This document shows positions 55,381 through 64,000 of a DNA stretch of 64,000 nt, in pieces. A program made the position numbers and the translations under genes. Position 1 is the stretch's first letter. Each line of letters starts with the position of its first letter. The stretch covers positions 372,001-436,000 of the forward strand of contig CP063848.1 of the NCBI GenBank assembly GCA_015277795.1. Direction: 5' to 3'. The notes below the pieces were generated by a model that was not told the DNA's origin, made no database searches, and saw nothing but the letters and a program-made list of their open reading frames with translations. The DNA comes from Massilia sp. UMI-21. Its GTDB lineage: Bacteria > Pseudomonadota > Gammaproteobacteria > Burkholderiales > Burkholderiaceae_D.

Positions 55381-56242
55381 TGTCTTTGGGCACCTTGCCC
55401 AGCTCCTGCCTGCGCACCACGTGCACGCGGGACGGGTGGGTGTGCTCGACCACGGGCGCCTTCTCGTTGAACCAGGCCGCCAGTGTCGGGTTGCTGTGGC
55501 GCAGCTTGCGCCCGAGGTCGTGCAGGTCGAGCACATAGGGCGTGACCGAGCCGTAGTAATTGGCTTCCGGGCCGATCGCCAGGAAACGGAAACCCATCTT
55601 CTTCAGTGCATGCGCCAGCGAGCGCTCCATCGCCGCATACCAGTAACGGATGCCGCTTTCCTGGCTATGGCGGAACATTTCGCGGTACATCCCCAACAAG
55701 AGCATGGGCGAGGTCCGGTCGCGACGGTCGACGGAAGGATCGAATTCGCTGGCAGGGTCGTGGTGACTGGGCGGCAGGAAGCCGGGAATGCCCAGTACGC
55801 TGTCGGCGCGCCGGCGACGGTGGCTTTTCTTGACCACCAGGCGCGAGATCTCGGCCGACTGTTCGCGGTCGGGCATGTCGAAATCGCTGAACACTTCGCA
55901 GTGCAGTTCGAACGGATAGGGTTTCGGTGCATCCGGCTGCACCAGGCGTACCGCGCCGACCAGTTTCTCGTCCAGCGTGTAGGCGGCGAAATGGGTGGAG
56001 ACGTCGTCGTAGTCGTCGAACTCCATGCCGTCCACGTACTGCTCGGCCTGGAGGAAGGCGCATTCCAGGCAATACACCTGGTGCCTCAGCCTGAAGATAT
56101 CACCGGGGATCACGCCACTGTGGCCGCCCCGGTAAGCCCGGAAAATCTTGCGATTGACGTGATCGATTGTTTCCTGGTGTGCCCCGAACTCAACACGGGA
56201 CAGGAAGGCGTCAGGATCGACGCGTGCTTTTCCGTTGTCCAT
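55373..56242 (-). CDS. PEP-CTERM/exosortase-associated acyltransferase 2
   Basis: A 289-residue protein related to N-acyl-homoserine-lactone and N-acyl-amino-acid synthases. It has the pattern RLRHQVYCLECAFL, THFAAYTLDEKLVGAVRLVQ, EISRLVVKKSHRRRR and RYWYAAMERSLAHALKKMGFRF. This family occurs only in bacteria with PEP-CTERM sorting. It probably transfers an acyl group from an acyl-ACP or acyl-CoA. It follows a paralogue at 56273-57145, 30 bases upstream, in one operon after prsT. The C-terminal tail (VVEHTHPSRVHVVRRQ) differs from the paralogue. Confidence 0.88.
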   Translation of the reverse strand: MDNGKARVDPDAFLSRVEFGAHQETIDHVNRKIFRAYRGGHSGVIPGDIFRLRHQVYCLECAFLQAEQYVDGMEFDDYDDVSTHFAAYTLDEKLVGAVRLVQPDAPKPYPFELHCEVFSDFDMPDREQSAEISRLVVKKSHRRRRADSVLGIPGFLPPSHHDPASEFDPSVDRRDRTSPMLLLGMYREMFRHSQESGIRYWYAAMERSLAHALKKMGFRFLAIGPEANYYGSVTPYVLDLHDLGRKLRHSNPTLAAWFNEKAPVVEHTHPSRVHVVRRQELGKVPKDIN

Positions 56243-56272
56243 CTGTAGTTTTTGTCCAGTCTTGGACCCTGG

Positions 56273-57145
56273 TTATTTTTTCCTGAAGCGGCTCCCCAGA
56301 TAATTGCCGACCATGGTTTTCAGCATGATCCACAAAGGGATTGGTTCGTCATTGAACCAGGCAGCCAGGAACTTGTTTTCTCTTCTCAAACGCCCGAGCA
56401 GTTCATCCAGGTCGACCATGTGGGGTGTGACCGGACCGTAATAATCGACTTGCGGTCCAATCGGTACAAACCTGAATCCCATTTTTTGCAGCGAGCGCGC
56501 CAGTGACCGCTCCATCGCCGCGTACCAGTAACGAATCCCGTTCTGACGGCTGTAACGGTACATCTCTCGATACATGCCGAGCAATAATAGCGGACTATTG
56601 CCGCGCCTGTCGCGCCGCACGGTTGAACTCGGTTGAATCGTCTTCGTGCTGCCTTTTTCCACGAAGTCCTGCGAAATACCCTCCATCGAGTCGCCCCGGC
56701 GCCTGCGATAGGTCTTCTTGACGACCAGTCGCGAAATCTCGGCCGCAGCCTCGCGCGGGGGACAGGAAAACTCTGGGAAAGGCGTGCAATGGCTTTCGAA
56801 AGGATAGGGCTGGCCGTCGTTCGGCTGGACCAGCCTCACGGTACCGACAATGTCCTTGTCGAGGGTATAGGCGGCAAAATGGATCGAGCATGGGTCGTAC
56901 TCGTCCGTTTCCAGGCCATTCTGGAATTCGCTGGCCTCCAGGTAATGCCGCTCGAGGCAGTAGACCTCGTAGCGCAGCTTGTAGATCTCCTTGAGCACAT
57001 ACGACTCCATATTCCCCTTCAACACCTGCTGGAACGAGAAGTACGGAACCAATACGTCACGCTTGCCGCCGAAACGCTGGACTAGTCGGCCGAAGAAACC
57101 ACTTCGAACCGGTTCGCATTCCTGATGTTGGGTAATAGAGGTCAT
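56273..57145 (-). CDS. PEP-CTERM/exosortase-associated acyltransferase 1
   Basis: A 290-residue paralogue of the 55373-56242 product. KLRYEVYCLERHYL, EISRLVVKKTYRRRRGD and RYWYAAMERSLARSLQKMGFRF are shared. The N-terminal 40 residues and the C-terminal WIMLKTMVGNYLG are its own. Two copies in tandem suggest two acyl or amine specificities. It starts 54 bases after the prsT stop; the gap holds a GC stem with a TTCG loop, so its expression relative to prsT may be attenuated. Confidence 0.88.
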   Translation of the reverse strand: MTSITQHQECEPVRSGFFGRLVQRFGGKRDVLVPYFSFQQVLKGNMESYVLKEIYKLRYEVYCLERHYLEASEFQNGLETDEYDPCSIHFAAYTLDKDIVGTVRLVQPNDGQPYPFESHCTPFPEFSCPPREAAAEISRLVVKKTYRRRRGDSMEGISQDFVEKGSTKTIQPSSTVRRDRRGNSPLLLLGMYREMYRYSRQNGIRYWYAAMERSLARSLQKMGFRFVPIGPQVDYYGPVTPHMVDLDELLGRLRRENKFLAAWFNDEPIPLWIMLKTMVGNYLGSRFRKK

Positions 57146-57153
57146 GGTCAGGC

Positions 57154-57191
57154 AAAAAAATCGTTGCAGGAAGGCGGCGGCCGAAGCCGCC
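57154..57191 (-). promoter_or_regulatory. TTCG-loop hairpin between prsT and acyltransferase 1
   Basis: On the minus strand GGCGGC-TTCG-GCCGCC (57191-57176) is a stable tetraloop hairpin. A run of seven T follows (57160-57154), but only after about 15 bases. It is suited to partial termination or mRNA processing within the operon rather than full termination. Confidence 0.45.
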
Positions 57192-57199
57192 GCGCATGG

Positions 57200-59980
57200 T
57201 TACAGTTGAAGCATCAGTGCTTTGGCATCGTCCATGGCCGCAAACGGTTTTCCGGACGCGAGCGTTTTTTCGAGTTCCTTGCGGGCGCCAGCCTTGTCGC
57301 CGGACTTGGCGAGGGCGGCTGCCAGGTGATAGCGGACGTCCTGGGCTTCCGGCGCCGCGGCGACGGCCTTGCGCAGCAGGTCCAGCCCGCGCGCCGTTTC
57401 GCCTTTTTCCACCAGGATCCAGCCCAAGGTGTCCATCACCGCCGGGGTCTGGGCGGCCAGCTTGTAGGCGCGTTCCGCAGTCGGCAGGGCGCGCGCGTCT
57501 TTTTCCTGTTGGTAGGCCCAGGCCAGGTTGTTGAGCGCCGCAGCGTTCGATGGATTGACCTTGACAAGGCTTTCCAGGCTAGCGATCGCCGGCTTGAACT
57601 GGCGCTTGGCCAGGTAGCTATCGGCAAGCAGGAGCCCGACCACCTGGTCGTTCGGGTTGGCGGCCTGGTATTTCGCCAGGCGCGCCTGGGCTTCGCCTTC
57701 CTTGCCGCTGCGCTTGAGCACTTCGCTGATCTTGACCAGGTGGCCCGGTGCCTTGCTCAGGGCATACGCCTTCTCATAAGCGGCCAGCGCCGGCGCCAGC
57801 TTCTGCTGTTTTTGCAAGAGATCGCCTTCGATCTGGAAACCGACCGGCGATTTCGGCGCATCCTTCTGGATCTGGCGCGCCAAGGCGAGGGCCTCGTCCA
57901 TTTTCCCGCCGCGCATTGCCAGTTCGACCTGGGCGATGCGCGCCGGGACGAAAGTCGGGTCGAGCGCCAGCGCCCGTTTGAGGTTGTCGTCGGCGGCCGC
58001 ATCGTTCTTCATCAGCGTGTTCACCGCTGCCAGGCGCATCTGCGCCAACGGCGCTTTCGGCGCGGCTGCTGCCAGCTTGCTATACGACTCGAGGGCGCCC
58101 GCGTAGTCCTTGGTCGCAATCTGTGCCTGGCCGGTCAGGTCCAGCAGGTCCGGGCTGGCCGGGTGCAGGGACAGCATCTTGCGTGCCAGCGCCAGCGCCT
58201 TGTCGGCCTGCTTGGTTTGCAGGTAATGCGTACCGAGGCTGATCGCCGGCGGGATCGCATCCGGATGTTCCGCCTGGGCTTTCTCCAGCCAGGCGGTGGC
58301 CTGGGCGGGACGGCCCTGCTGCAGTTCGAGTTCCGCCAGTGCGTTCATGGCCTGGATGTTCTTCTTGTCCTTGGCCAGCACGGCTTCGAAGCGCTTGGTG
58401 GCGCCGGCGAGGTTCTTCTCGGCGACGTCGATCCGCGCCAGGTTCGCCACGGCAGGGAAGAAGGTCGGGTTCAGCGCGACTGCTTTCTCGAAGCTGGCAC
58501 GCGCGCTCTTGAGGTCTTTCTTGCCGAGGTAGACGCCGCCTTTCATGTTATGGACTGCCGGGTTGTCCGGCTGGGTCTTCTCCAGCGTCTGCACCGCCGC
58601 CAGCGCCTTGTCGAACTGGCCGCGCCGTACTTCGGCCTGCACCAGGGCGAAGCCGGCATCGGTGGACTTCGGGTCCAGCGTGGCAGCGCGTTCCAGGTCG
58701 CCGATGGCCTGGTCGACGTCGCCCTGCGCCATCCGGGACAGGCCGAGCGAGGTACGGATGCCGGCCGCCTCCGGCGCCAGGGCGCTGGCCTGTTCCAGGT
58801 AGGCCGAGGCCTTGGCGAAGTCGCGCGATTGCAGGTAGGATTGGCCGGTCAGGGCCAGCAACTGGGCGTCCTTGCCGCTGTCCTTCAGGGCCGGGGCCAG
58901 CACCGCGGTTGCTTCGGCGGGTTGGCCGGATTTCAGGAACACTTGCGCCAGCAGCTTGCGGGCATAGAGGTTCTTCGGGTCCGATTCAAGGTATTTGCGC
59001 AGGTGCTGCTCGGCCTGCTGGGTGGCGCCCAGGTTCAGCTGCACGGCGCCGGCGAGCAGGAGGCTCGGCATGTGGTCCGGAGCGACTTTCAGGATTTTTT
59101 GCAGCGAATCGCGTGCTTCGGCATGCTTTCCGCCCGTGTAGTCGAGCAAGGCCTGCGCATAAGTCACGTTCAGGTCGCCGTTCCATTGCTTCTTGGCGGC
59201 ATCCAGATCCGCTTTTGCCGCGGCCAGGTCCTTGGTGCCGATGTGGACATAGGCTTTTTCGACATGGGCACTGCGGTGTCCCGGATTGATCTGCAGGACC
59301 TTGTCATAGGCGGCGAGCGCTTCCTTGGTCTTGCCCATGCCGCGCAGCATGCCGCCTTGCATCATCCAGGCATCGGTGTTGTTCGGGGCGCGGGTCGTGG
59401 CTTCTTCGATCAAACGCTTGGCACTTTCGGGGTCGTTGCTGACGACCGCATGACGCGCCAGGCCGACCAGGGCATCGCCCGAGTTCGGGTCCAGCGCCAG
59501 GGCGGCGTCGAAGGCTTCCTTCGCGCTGGCCTTATCGCCCAACAACAGGTAGGCATCGCCGCGGCGCGACAGCAGTTCGGCCGATCCCTTGGCCTTTTCC
59601 GGCGTGACTTCGTCGAGGATCTCCTTGAACTTGCCCTGCAACAGCAGGGTACGGGCGATCTGGGGCAGGGTCTTGTCTGCAGGAACCCCCAGGCTGGCAG
59701 CCTTGCGCAGTTCCTTGTCGGCCGAAGCCACGTCGCCGAGTTCGAGATACAGGTTACCCAGGCGCAGGCGCGCATCGGCGTTTTCCGGGTTTTGCGCCAC
59801 GGCATTCTTAAGCTGGATCAGCGCGGCTTTGCGATCGCCTTTTTTTTCATATTGTTGCGCTTCCGCGATGAGCTCTTCCGCAGTCTGCGAGCGGCTGCAG
59901 CCAGCCATGCCCGCGCTGAGCAGGATGGCGCCGGAAACCACGGCAACGGCAAGTTGTTTCTTGGTGAGAGTACCCGGCAT
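57200..59980 (-). CDS. prsT: PEP-CTERM system TPR-repeat lipoprotein PrsT
   Basis: A 926-residue lipoprotein. The lipobox AGC has Cys28 and the mature part is built almost wholly of about 22-24 TPR-like helical pairs, with repeating A-x3-L-x-L-x-P-x-N/D units. Length and composition match PrsT, part of the PrsK-PrsR-PrsT set of exosortase A bacteria. It is thought to be a periplasmic or outer-membrane scaffold for export or PEP-CTERM protein handling. It leads an operon with two acyltransferases. The leader carries a weak sigma-54-like element. Confidence 0.92.
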   Translation of the reverse strand: MPGTLTKKQLAVAVVSGAILLSAGMAGCSRSQTAEELIAEAQQYEKKGDRKAALIQLKNAVAQNPENADARLRLGNLYLELGDVASADKELRKAASLGVPADKTLPQIARTLLLQGKFKEILDEVTPEKAKGSAELLSRRGDAYLLLGDKASAKEAFDAALALDPNSGDALVGLARHAVVSNDPESAKRLIEEATTRAPNNTDAWMMQGGMLRGMGKTKEALAAYDKVLQINPGHRSAHVEKAYVHIGTKDLAAAKADLDAAKKQWNGDLNVTYAQALLDYTGGKHAEARDSLQKILKVAPDHMPSLLLAGAVQLNLGATQQAEQHLRKYLESDPKNLYARKLLAQVFLKSGQPAEATAVLAPALKDSGKDAQLLALTGQSYLQSRDFAKASAYLEQASALAPEAAGIRTSLGLSRMAQGDVDQAIGDLERAATLDPKSTDAGFALVQAEVRRGQFDKALAAVQTLEKTQPDNPAVHNMKGGVYLGKKDLKSARASFEKAVALNPTFFPAVANLARIDVAEKNLAGATKRFEAVLAKDKKNIQAMNALAELELQQGRPAQATAWLEKAQAEHPDAIPPAISLGTHYLQTKQADKALALARKMLSLHPASPDLLDLTGQAQIATKDYAGALESYSKLAAAAPKAPLAQMRLAAVNTLMKNDAAADDNLKRALALDPTFVPARIAQVELAMRGGKMDEALALARQIQKDAPKSPVGFQIEGDLLQKQQKLAPALAAYEKAYALSKAPGHLVKISEVLKRSGKEGEAQARLAKYQAANPNDQVVGLLLADSYLAKRQFKPAIASLESLVKVNPSNAAALNNLAWAYQQEKDARALPTAERAYKLAAQTPAVMDTLGWILVEKGETARGLDLLRKAVAAAPEAQDVRYHLAAALAKSGDKAGARKELEKTLASGKPFAAMDDAKALMLQL

Positions 59981-60281
59981 TGTCTTCCCTTTGATGAAGG
60001 CGCTTGCGTAAAAATTGGTTTGGGTGCAAGCGAAGTTTCCCGAGTGTTAATAATACCCCAAGGAATCCGTTGCCAACGGCATCAGCTCATCCGTATACGC
60101 AAATAGCCGACCACTGTTGCTATTGTGCGAGCTTGAGACGAAGTAACTGTTGATTTGTGGAAAGATAACAGCAGTTCGCAGCGGATGGCAGCCCCACGCC
60201 AGGGGGGATCGGCTGTCAACTATATGGATCCCGTTGCTGCTTGCGCGCCGGGTGGCCCCATCCTTTGACTGGAAGAGGCAG
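59981..60281. other. prsT upstream region
   Basis: No gene seen. It holds a dyad CGCTTGC (60001-60007)/GCAAGCG (60026-60032) in the prsT leader, an inverted repeat CCGTTG-C-CAACGG (60068-60080), and the weak -24/-12 element at 60098-60113. The part from 60120 to 60281 shows nothing I can name. Confidence 0.5.
60098..60113 (-). promoter_or_regulatory. Weak sigma-54-like element upstream of prsT
   Basis: On the minus strand TGGTCGGCTATTTGCG keeps GG (60112-60111) and GC (60100-60099) ten bases apart, and TTGC at -12, but lacks CAC. If used, the leader is about 108 bases. Confidence 0.35.
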
Positions 60282-60584
60282 CTAACCCTTGCGCAAGCGG
60301 CTCAGCAGGGCTTCGACGTTGTCGCCAACGGGCAGGCCATGTCGACGTAGCAGCTGTACATGGAGGACGAGGTTTTCCAGCACCAGCTTGGCCGAAACGG
60401 CGAGCAAGGTCATCAGGCGGTCTTCGGTGCTGAAGTTTTCCATCGCACCGGCCATCTCGCACAAGTGGGACGCGACCAGTTCGCGCAGTTCGTCTTCAGG
60501 AAAGGGGAGGTCGGCAAAGTCGATCGGGTCTTCCTGTTCGACTTCGCGCATCAGTGCGGCGAGTTGTTCGGGCTGGATCGGCAT
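60282..60584 (-). CDS. Hypothetical 100-residue acidic protein
   Basis: A small cytoplasmic protein with no recognised family. Residues 1-35 are acidic (EVEQEDPIDFADLPFPEDELREL), and the remainder is predicted helical (ENFSTEDRLMTLLAVSAKLVLENLVLHVQLL). GGAG lies seven bases before the ATG at 60584, and codon use is typical of the genome, so the gene is probably real. It is downstream of the HsdR-like gene by about 110 bases and upstream of prsT in the same orientation. Confidence 0.65.
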   Translation of the reverse strand: MPIQPEQLAALMREVEQEDPIDFADLPFPEDELRELVASHLCEMAGAMENFSTEDRLMTLLAVSAKLVLENLVLHVQLLRRHGLPVGDNVEALLSRLRKG

Positions 60585-60695
60585 GCATGCACTCCGCTGG
60601 TCAGGTAAGTTTATTCTAGGCCAGGGTGCCGAACGACGACCACGGGATTGGACAGGGTCTTCATGCAGGCGATGTGCGGACAGGCATCTCCCGTC

Positions 60696-61778
60696 TCATT
60701 GGTCACCCTGCGGTAAATGCATGGCGACGGTCGCGCGCAATTTGTCTGCGAAGCCGTAGAGCTCATCGATGTCATTCAGGGAAAATTTCTCTTCCGCCTT
60801 GTCAGCGCCAAAGATTCCAACAGCGAGTTTTTGCGAGTTGTTGAAGCGCAGTCGGCAAACAGGCTTTCGATTGTTATCGTCTAGCAAAATGGCGCAATAA
60901 CTCAGATTGTCACGCATCACAATTCGCCTCGGGCTGACGACGTCCCGCAAAATGGAACGGACAATGTGCAGGCCCTCGATCTCCTCAGCGGTCGTAACGA
61001 CTTCCGGTTCATCGTCCACACGTGGAATGATGGGTGCTGCGCTCTCTTCAGCCAGCGGGAATTCTGCCGCCATCGCGCCCTTGAGGCGGACATTGATTCG
61101 TTCCGCGAGCAGCTGCTCGAACGCGCGTTTCGTGATGTGCGTGAACTGGTCCTTGATGGTCGGTGTAAAGCGTCGGCCGCCGAGCAGGTCGTTAGCAAGC
61201 AAGCGAACGAATTCGTCCGGAGGATTGGACACCCACTCTGCCAGCCGCTCCTGAATGGCGCGTGTGTACTTCAGGTCACTGGCAGTGTTGAGGATGGTGT
61301 CGACATCAAACGAGGTCTTCGCAAACTTCTTCAGTTCCTCTACATCCCGTTCTTTGAAGTCGAGGATGTCGAACTCGAAGAACGGCGTGTCATCCATCTT
61401 GTTTGGTTGTTCGAGATCGGTGAAGAACTTGTACCTCAGGCCGTTGGTCAGCACGCCGAAGCGTGATTCGGTTACGTGGAAATACCGGAATAGCTGACCT
61501 GCGTGGTTGATATGAAGATCGGCACCGCACTTCTTGCACTCGAATAGCATAATCGGATCGCCATTGCGAAGAATCGCGTAGTCGACCTTTTCACCCTTCT
61601 TCGTCCCAATGTCGGCAACGAGCTCGGGTGTGACCTCGGTTGGGTCGAAGACGTTATAGCCGAGTAGCTGAATGAAGGGCATGACCATGGCGTTCTTGGT
61701 CGCCTCTTCTGTTTGAATCAGAGATTTAGTGCTCTGGATTCGCGTAGCAAGTGTTCGCAGCTGGTCCATCAGATCCAC
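60696..61778 (-). CDS. Orphan type I restriction HsdR-N-like nuclease domain protein
   Basis: A 360-residue protein. The first ~130 residues match the HsdR N-terminal nuclease domain: ATKNAMVMPFIQLLGYNVF, then the PD-(D/E)xK core with Asp66 (KVDYAIL) and Glu80-x-Lys82 (LFECKK), and LTNGLRYKFFTDL. No helicase motor follows, and no HsdM or HsdS gene is next to it. The C-terminal ~100 residues are of unknown role. Base composition is lower in GC than the neighbours, suggesting transfer. It may be a stand-alone defence nuclease or a regulator. Confidence 0.78.
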   Translation of the reverse strand: MDLMDQLRTLATRIQSTKSLIQTEEATKNAMVMPFIQLLGYNVFDPTEVTPELVADIGTKKGEKVDYAILRNGDPIMLFECKKCGADLHINHAGQLFRYFHVTESRFGVLTNGLRYKFFTDLEQPNKMDDTPFFEFDILDFKERDVEELKKFAKTSFDVDTILNTASDLKYTRAIQERLAEWVSNPPDEFVRLLANDLLGGRRFTPTIKDQFTHITKRAFEQLLAERINVRLKGAMAAEFPLAEESAAPIIPRVDDEPEVVTTAEEIEGLHIVRSILRDVVSPRRIVMRDNLSYCAILLDDNNRKPVCRLRFNNSQKLAVGIFGADKAEEKFSLNDIDELYGFADKLRATVAMHLPQGDQ

Positions 61779-61924
61779 GGTAAAGCTCCTTCGCTAACAT
61801 TTGTGCTTGAGAAACGATTACTAATGGGAACTAACTTATGTTGCGCTCGTTTTAGTTTTATTTCAACAAGTAAATGCCTGGCTCGTCTTCACTGCCCTCT
61901 TCCCGTTGAGCAAACGCGACAGTA

Positions 61925-61959
61925 CAAACAAAAAGGCTAGTCCGAAACCGAACTAGCCT
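61925..61959 (-). terminator. Rho-independent terminator of icmF
   Basis: On the minus strand AGGCTAGT and ACTAGCCT (61959-61952 with 61941-61934) pair perfectly around a 10-base loop, followed by TTTTTGTTTG. It lies 43 bases after the icmF stop. Confidence 0.85.
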
Positions 61960-62002
61960 GTTGAAGCGAGCGCCGTGTGTTGCTCGGCACTTGAAGCGAC
62001 AC

Positions 62003-64000
62003 TTACATATTGCGACGGTACTGCCCGCCGACCTCGAACAGCGCGGTCGTGATCTGGCCCAGCGAGCAGACGCGCACGGCCTCCATCAGCCTGGCGAACA
62101 CGTTCTCGTTGTCGATCGCGGCCTGCTGCAGGGCCGCCAGCGCGGCCGGCGCTTCGCCCGCATTGCGGCGGTGGAAGTCCTCGAGGCGGGTCAGCTGCGA
62201 CTGCTTTTCGTCGTCGGTCGAACGCGCCAGCTCGATCGTTGCCGGTGCGCCGGCGCCGTTCGGATTGCGGAAGGTGTTCACGCCGATGATCGGCAGCGAG
62301 CCGTCGTGCTTCTTGTGCTCGTACAGCATCGACTCTTCCTGGATCTTGCCGCGCTGGTAGCCGGTTTCCATCGCGCCCAGCACGCCGCCGCGCTCGGCGA
62401 TGCGCTCGAACTCCTGCATCACCTGCTCTTCGACCAGGTCGGTCAGTTCGTCCATGATGAACGCGCCCTGGTTCGGGTTCTCGTTCTTCGCCAGGCCCCA
62501 TTCGCGGTTGATGATCAGCTGGATCGCCAGCGCGCGGCGGACCGATTCGTCGGTCGGCGTGGTGATCGCCTCATCGTAGGCGTTGGTGTGCAGCGAGTTG
62601 CAGTTGTCGTAGATCGCGATCAGCGCCTGCAGCGTGGTGCGGATGTCGTTGAAGTCGATCTCCTGCGCGTGCAGCGAGCGGCCCGAAGTCTGGATGTGGT
62701 ACTTCAGCTTCTGGCTGCGCTCGTTGGCGCCGTACTTGTCGCGCATGGCGACGGCCCAGATGCGGCGCGCCACGCGGCCCAGCACCGTGTATTCCGGGTC
62801 CATGCCGTTCGAGAAGAAGAACGACAGGTTGGGCGCGAAATCATCGATGTGCATGCCGCGCGCCAGGTAGGCTTCCACAAACGTGAAGCCGTTCGACAGG
62901 GTAAAGGCCAGCTGCGAGATCGGGTTCGCGCCGGCTTCGGCGATGTGGTAGCCCGAGATCGACACCGAGTAGAAGTTGCGCACCTGGTGGTGGACAAAGT
63001 ATTCCTGGATGTCGCCCATCACCTTCAGCGAGAACTCGGTGCTGAAGATGCAGGTGTTCTGGCCCTGGTCTTCCTTCAGGATGTCGGCCTGCACGGTGCC
63101 GCGCACGTTCATCAGGACCCAGTCCTTGATCTTCTGGGCTTCGTCGTCGGTCGGCTGGCGGCCGTTATCCGCCACGAACTTGTCGACCTGCTGGTCGATG
63201 GCGGTGTTCATGAACATCGCCAGGATGGTCGGGGCCGGGCCGTTGATGGTCATCGACACCGAGGTCGAGGGGCTGCACAAATCGAAACCGTCGTACAGCA
63301 CCTTCATGTCGTCCAGGGTGGCGATCGACACGCCCGAGTTGCCGACCTTGCCGTAGATGTCCGGTCGCAGCGCCGGGTCGGCGCCGTACAGGGTCACCGA
63401 ATCGAAGGCGGTGGACAGGCGCTTGGCGTCCATGCCGGTCGACACCAGTTTGAAGCGTTTATTCGTGCGGAAGGCGTCGCCTTCGCCCGCGAACATGCGG
63501 GTCGGGTCTTCGCCTTCGCGCTTGAAGGCGAACACGCCGGCCGTGTACGGGAAGGAGCCCGGCACGTTTTCCAGCATCAGGAAGCGCAGGACTTCGCCGT
63601 GGTCTTCGAATTTCGGCAGCGCGACCTTGCGGATCGGGTTGCCCGACAGGGTCTTTTGCACCAGGCGGGTACGGATTTCCTTGTCGCGGATTTTCACCAC
63701 GTAGTCGTCGCCCGCATAGGCGGCCTGCATGTCCGGCCACATGGCCAGCAGCTTCTTGGCGCCGCCTTCCATGGCGTTTTCACGTTCGGTGATCAGGTCG
63801 TCCAACACCACATCACGGTTGGCCGCGGCCAGCATGCGCTTGGTCTCGCTCAGCTGCTGGCGCTCGCGCGCCAGTTGCACCTGCTTCTTGACGTTGCGGT
63901 GGTAGCCGCGCACGGTATCGGCGATCTCGGCCAGGTAGCGCGCGCGGCTTGGGGGCACGATCACGTTCTTGCCGCTCGAGTATTTTTGCGAAGGCGGGGC
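62003..64000 (-). CDS. icmF: Fused isobutyryl-CoA mutase IcmF, C-terminal part
   Basis: The gene runs in from the right edge; 665 C-terminal codons are visible and the frame stays open to base 64000. The region corresponds to the substrate-binding mutase domain: [65 protein letters not shown] and the end VGGQYRRNM. The B12-binding and GTPase domains of IcmF would be upstream outside the window. The enzyme interconverts isobutyryl-CoA and butyryl-CoA using adenosylcobalamin. A separate methylmalonyl-CoA mutase is less likely given these signatures. Confidence 0.88.
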   Translation of the reverse strand, partial: APPSQKYSSGKNVIVPPSRARYLAEIADTVRGYHRNVKKQVQLARERQQLSETKRMLAAANRDVVLDDLITERENAMEGGAKKLLAMWPDMQAAYAGDDYVVKIRDKEIRTRLVQKTLSGNPIRKVALPKFEDHGEVLRFLMLENVPGSFPYTAGVFAFKREGEDPTRMFAGEGDAFRTNKRFKLVSTGMDAKRLSTAFDSVTLYGADPALRPDIYGKVGNSGVSIATLDDMKVLYDGFDLCSPSTSVSMTINGPAPTILAMFMNTAIDQQVDKFVADNGRQPTDDEAQKIKDWVLMNVRGTVQADILKEDQGQNTCIFSTEFSLKVMGDIQEYFVHHQVRNFYSVSISGYHIAEAGANPISQLAFTLSNGFTFVEAYLARGMHIDDFAPNLSFFFSNGMDPEYTVLGRVARRIWAVAMRDKYGANERSQKLKYHIQTSGRSLHAQEIDFNDIRTTLQALIAIYDNCNSLHTNAYDEAITTPTDESVRRALAIQLIINREWGLAKNENPNQGAFIMDELTDLVEEQVMQEFERIAERGGVLGAMETGYQRGKIQEESMLYEHKKHDGSLPIIGVNTFRNPNGAGAPATIELARSTDDEKQSQLTRLEDFHRRNAGEAPAALAALQQAAIDNENVFARLMEAVRVCSLGQITTALFEVGGQYRRNM

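Noticed and set aside
57125..60106. Plus-strand open frame of about 990 codons opposite prsT
   Set aside because: Pure antisense shadow of the TPR repeats; the minus strand has lipobox and TPR pattern.

Overview
The window is chromosomal DNA from a GC-rich betaproteobacterium, most likely Oxalobacteraceae (Massilia/Telluria/Duganella type). This rests on codon bias, the complete exosortase A (XrtA)/PEP-CTERM exopolysaccharide locus, and an IcmF-type mutase at the right edge. No database search was run; all family names come from reading motifs and recalled family knowledge.

Left flank (1-8.1 kb): the 3' end of an M13 metallopeptidase gene, two tandem paralogous secreted proteins of about 740-750 residues with a PcRGLX/YetA-like N-terminal domain, a membrane-anchored diheme cytochrome c5, tRNA-Arg(CCG) and an acyltransferase-3 membrane protein. 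A gene-free, AT-richer gap of about 765 bp then leads into the polysaccharide locus.

Core locus (8.8-49.4 kb): a plus-strand block makes the UDP-sugar (dehydrogenase, epimerase), the initiating sugar transferase, the PrsK/PrsR two-component system and a beta-helix protein. A minus-strand block of five genes (DegT aminotransferase, GNAT, acyl carrier protein, two alpha/beta-hydrolases) lies divergent to a plus-strand pair (acyl-CoA ligase, PLP decarboxylase). Together these look like a small pathway that makes and attaches a substituent. A minus-strand run of 18 genes (47.5 to 25.0 kb) encodes Wzz-like chain length control, tyrosine autokinase, outer-membrane protein, ATPase, deacetylases, FemAB protein, five glycosyltransferases, XrtA fused to EpsI, two asparagine-synthase-like proteins, O-antigen-ligase-like polymerase, flippase and a 36-residue membrane peptide. 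A serine protease and the export lipoprotein lie on the other strand upstream.

Right accessory part (49.6-60.6 kb): a four-gene operon (Tat-like GYWKNH protein, PqqD-like protein, HprK-related kinase, nucleotidyltransferase-like protein) sits behind a good sigma-54 -24/-12 element. It is followed by a GAF protein, one PEP-CTERM substrate with its own sigma-54 promoter, a ThiF-like E1 enzyme, two autoinducer-synthase-like acyltransferases and the TPR lipoprotein PrsT. PrsR is a sigma-54 activator encoded in the same window, so a PrsK/PrsR/RpoN regulon is the natural model. The right edge holds an unknown 100-residue protein, an orphan HsdR-N-like nuclease and the C-terminal part of fused isobutyryl-CoA mutase IcmF.

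The most promising undescribed system is the HprK/PqqD/nucleotidyltransferase operon with its GYWKNH protein. Next come the ThiF plus twin acyltransferase module and the catalytically unusual XrtA-associated hydrolase and amidotransferase pairs.
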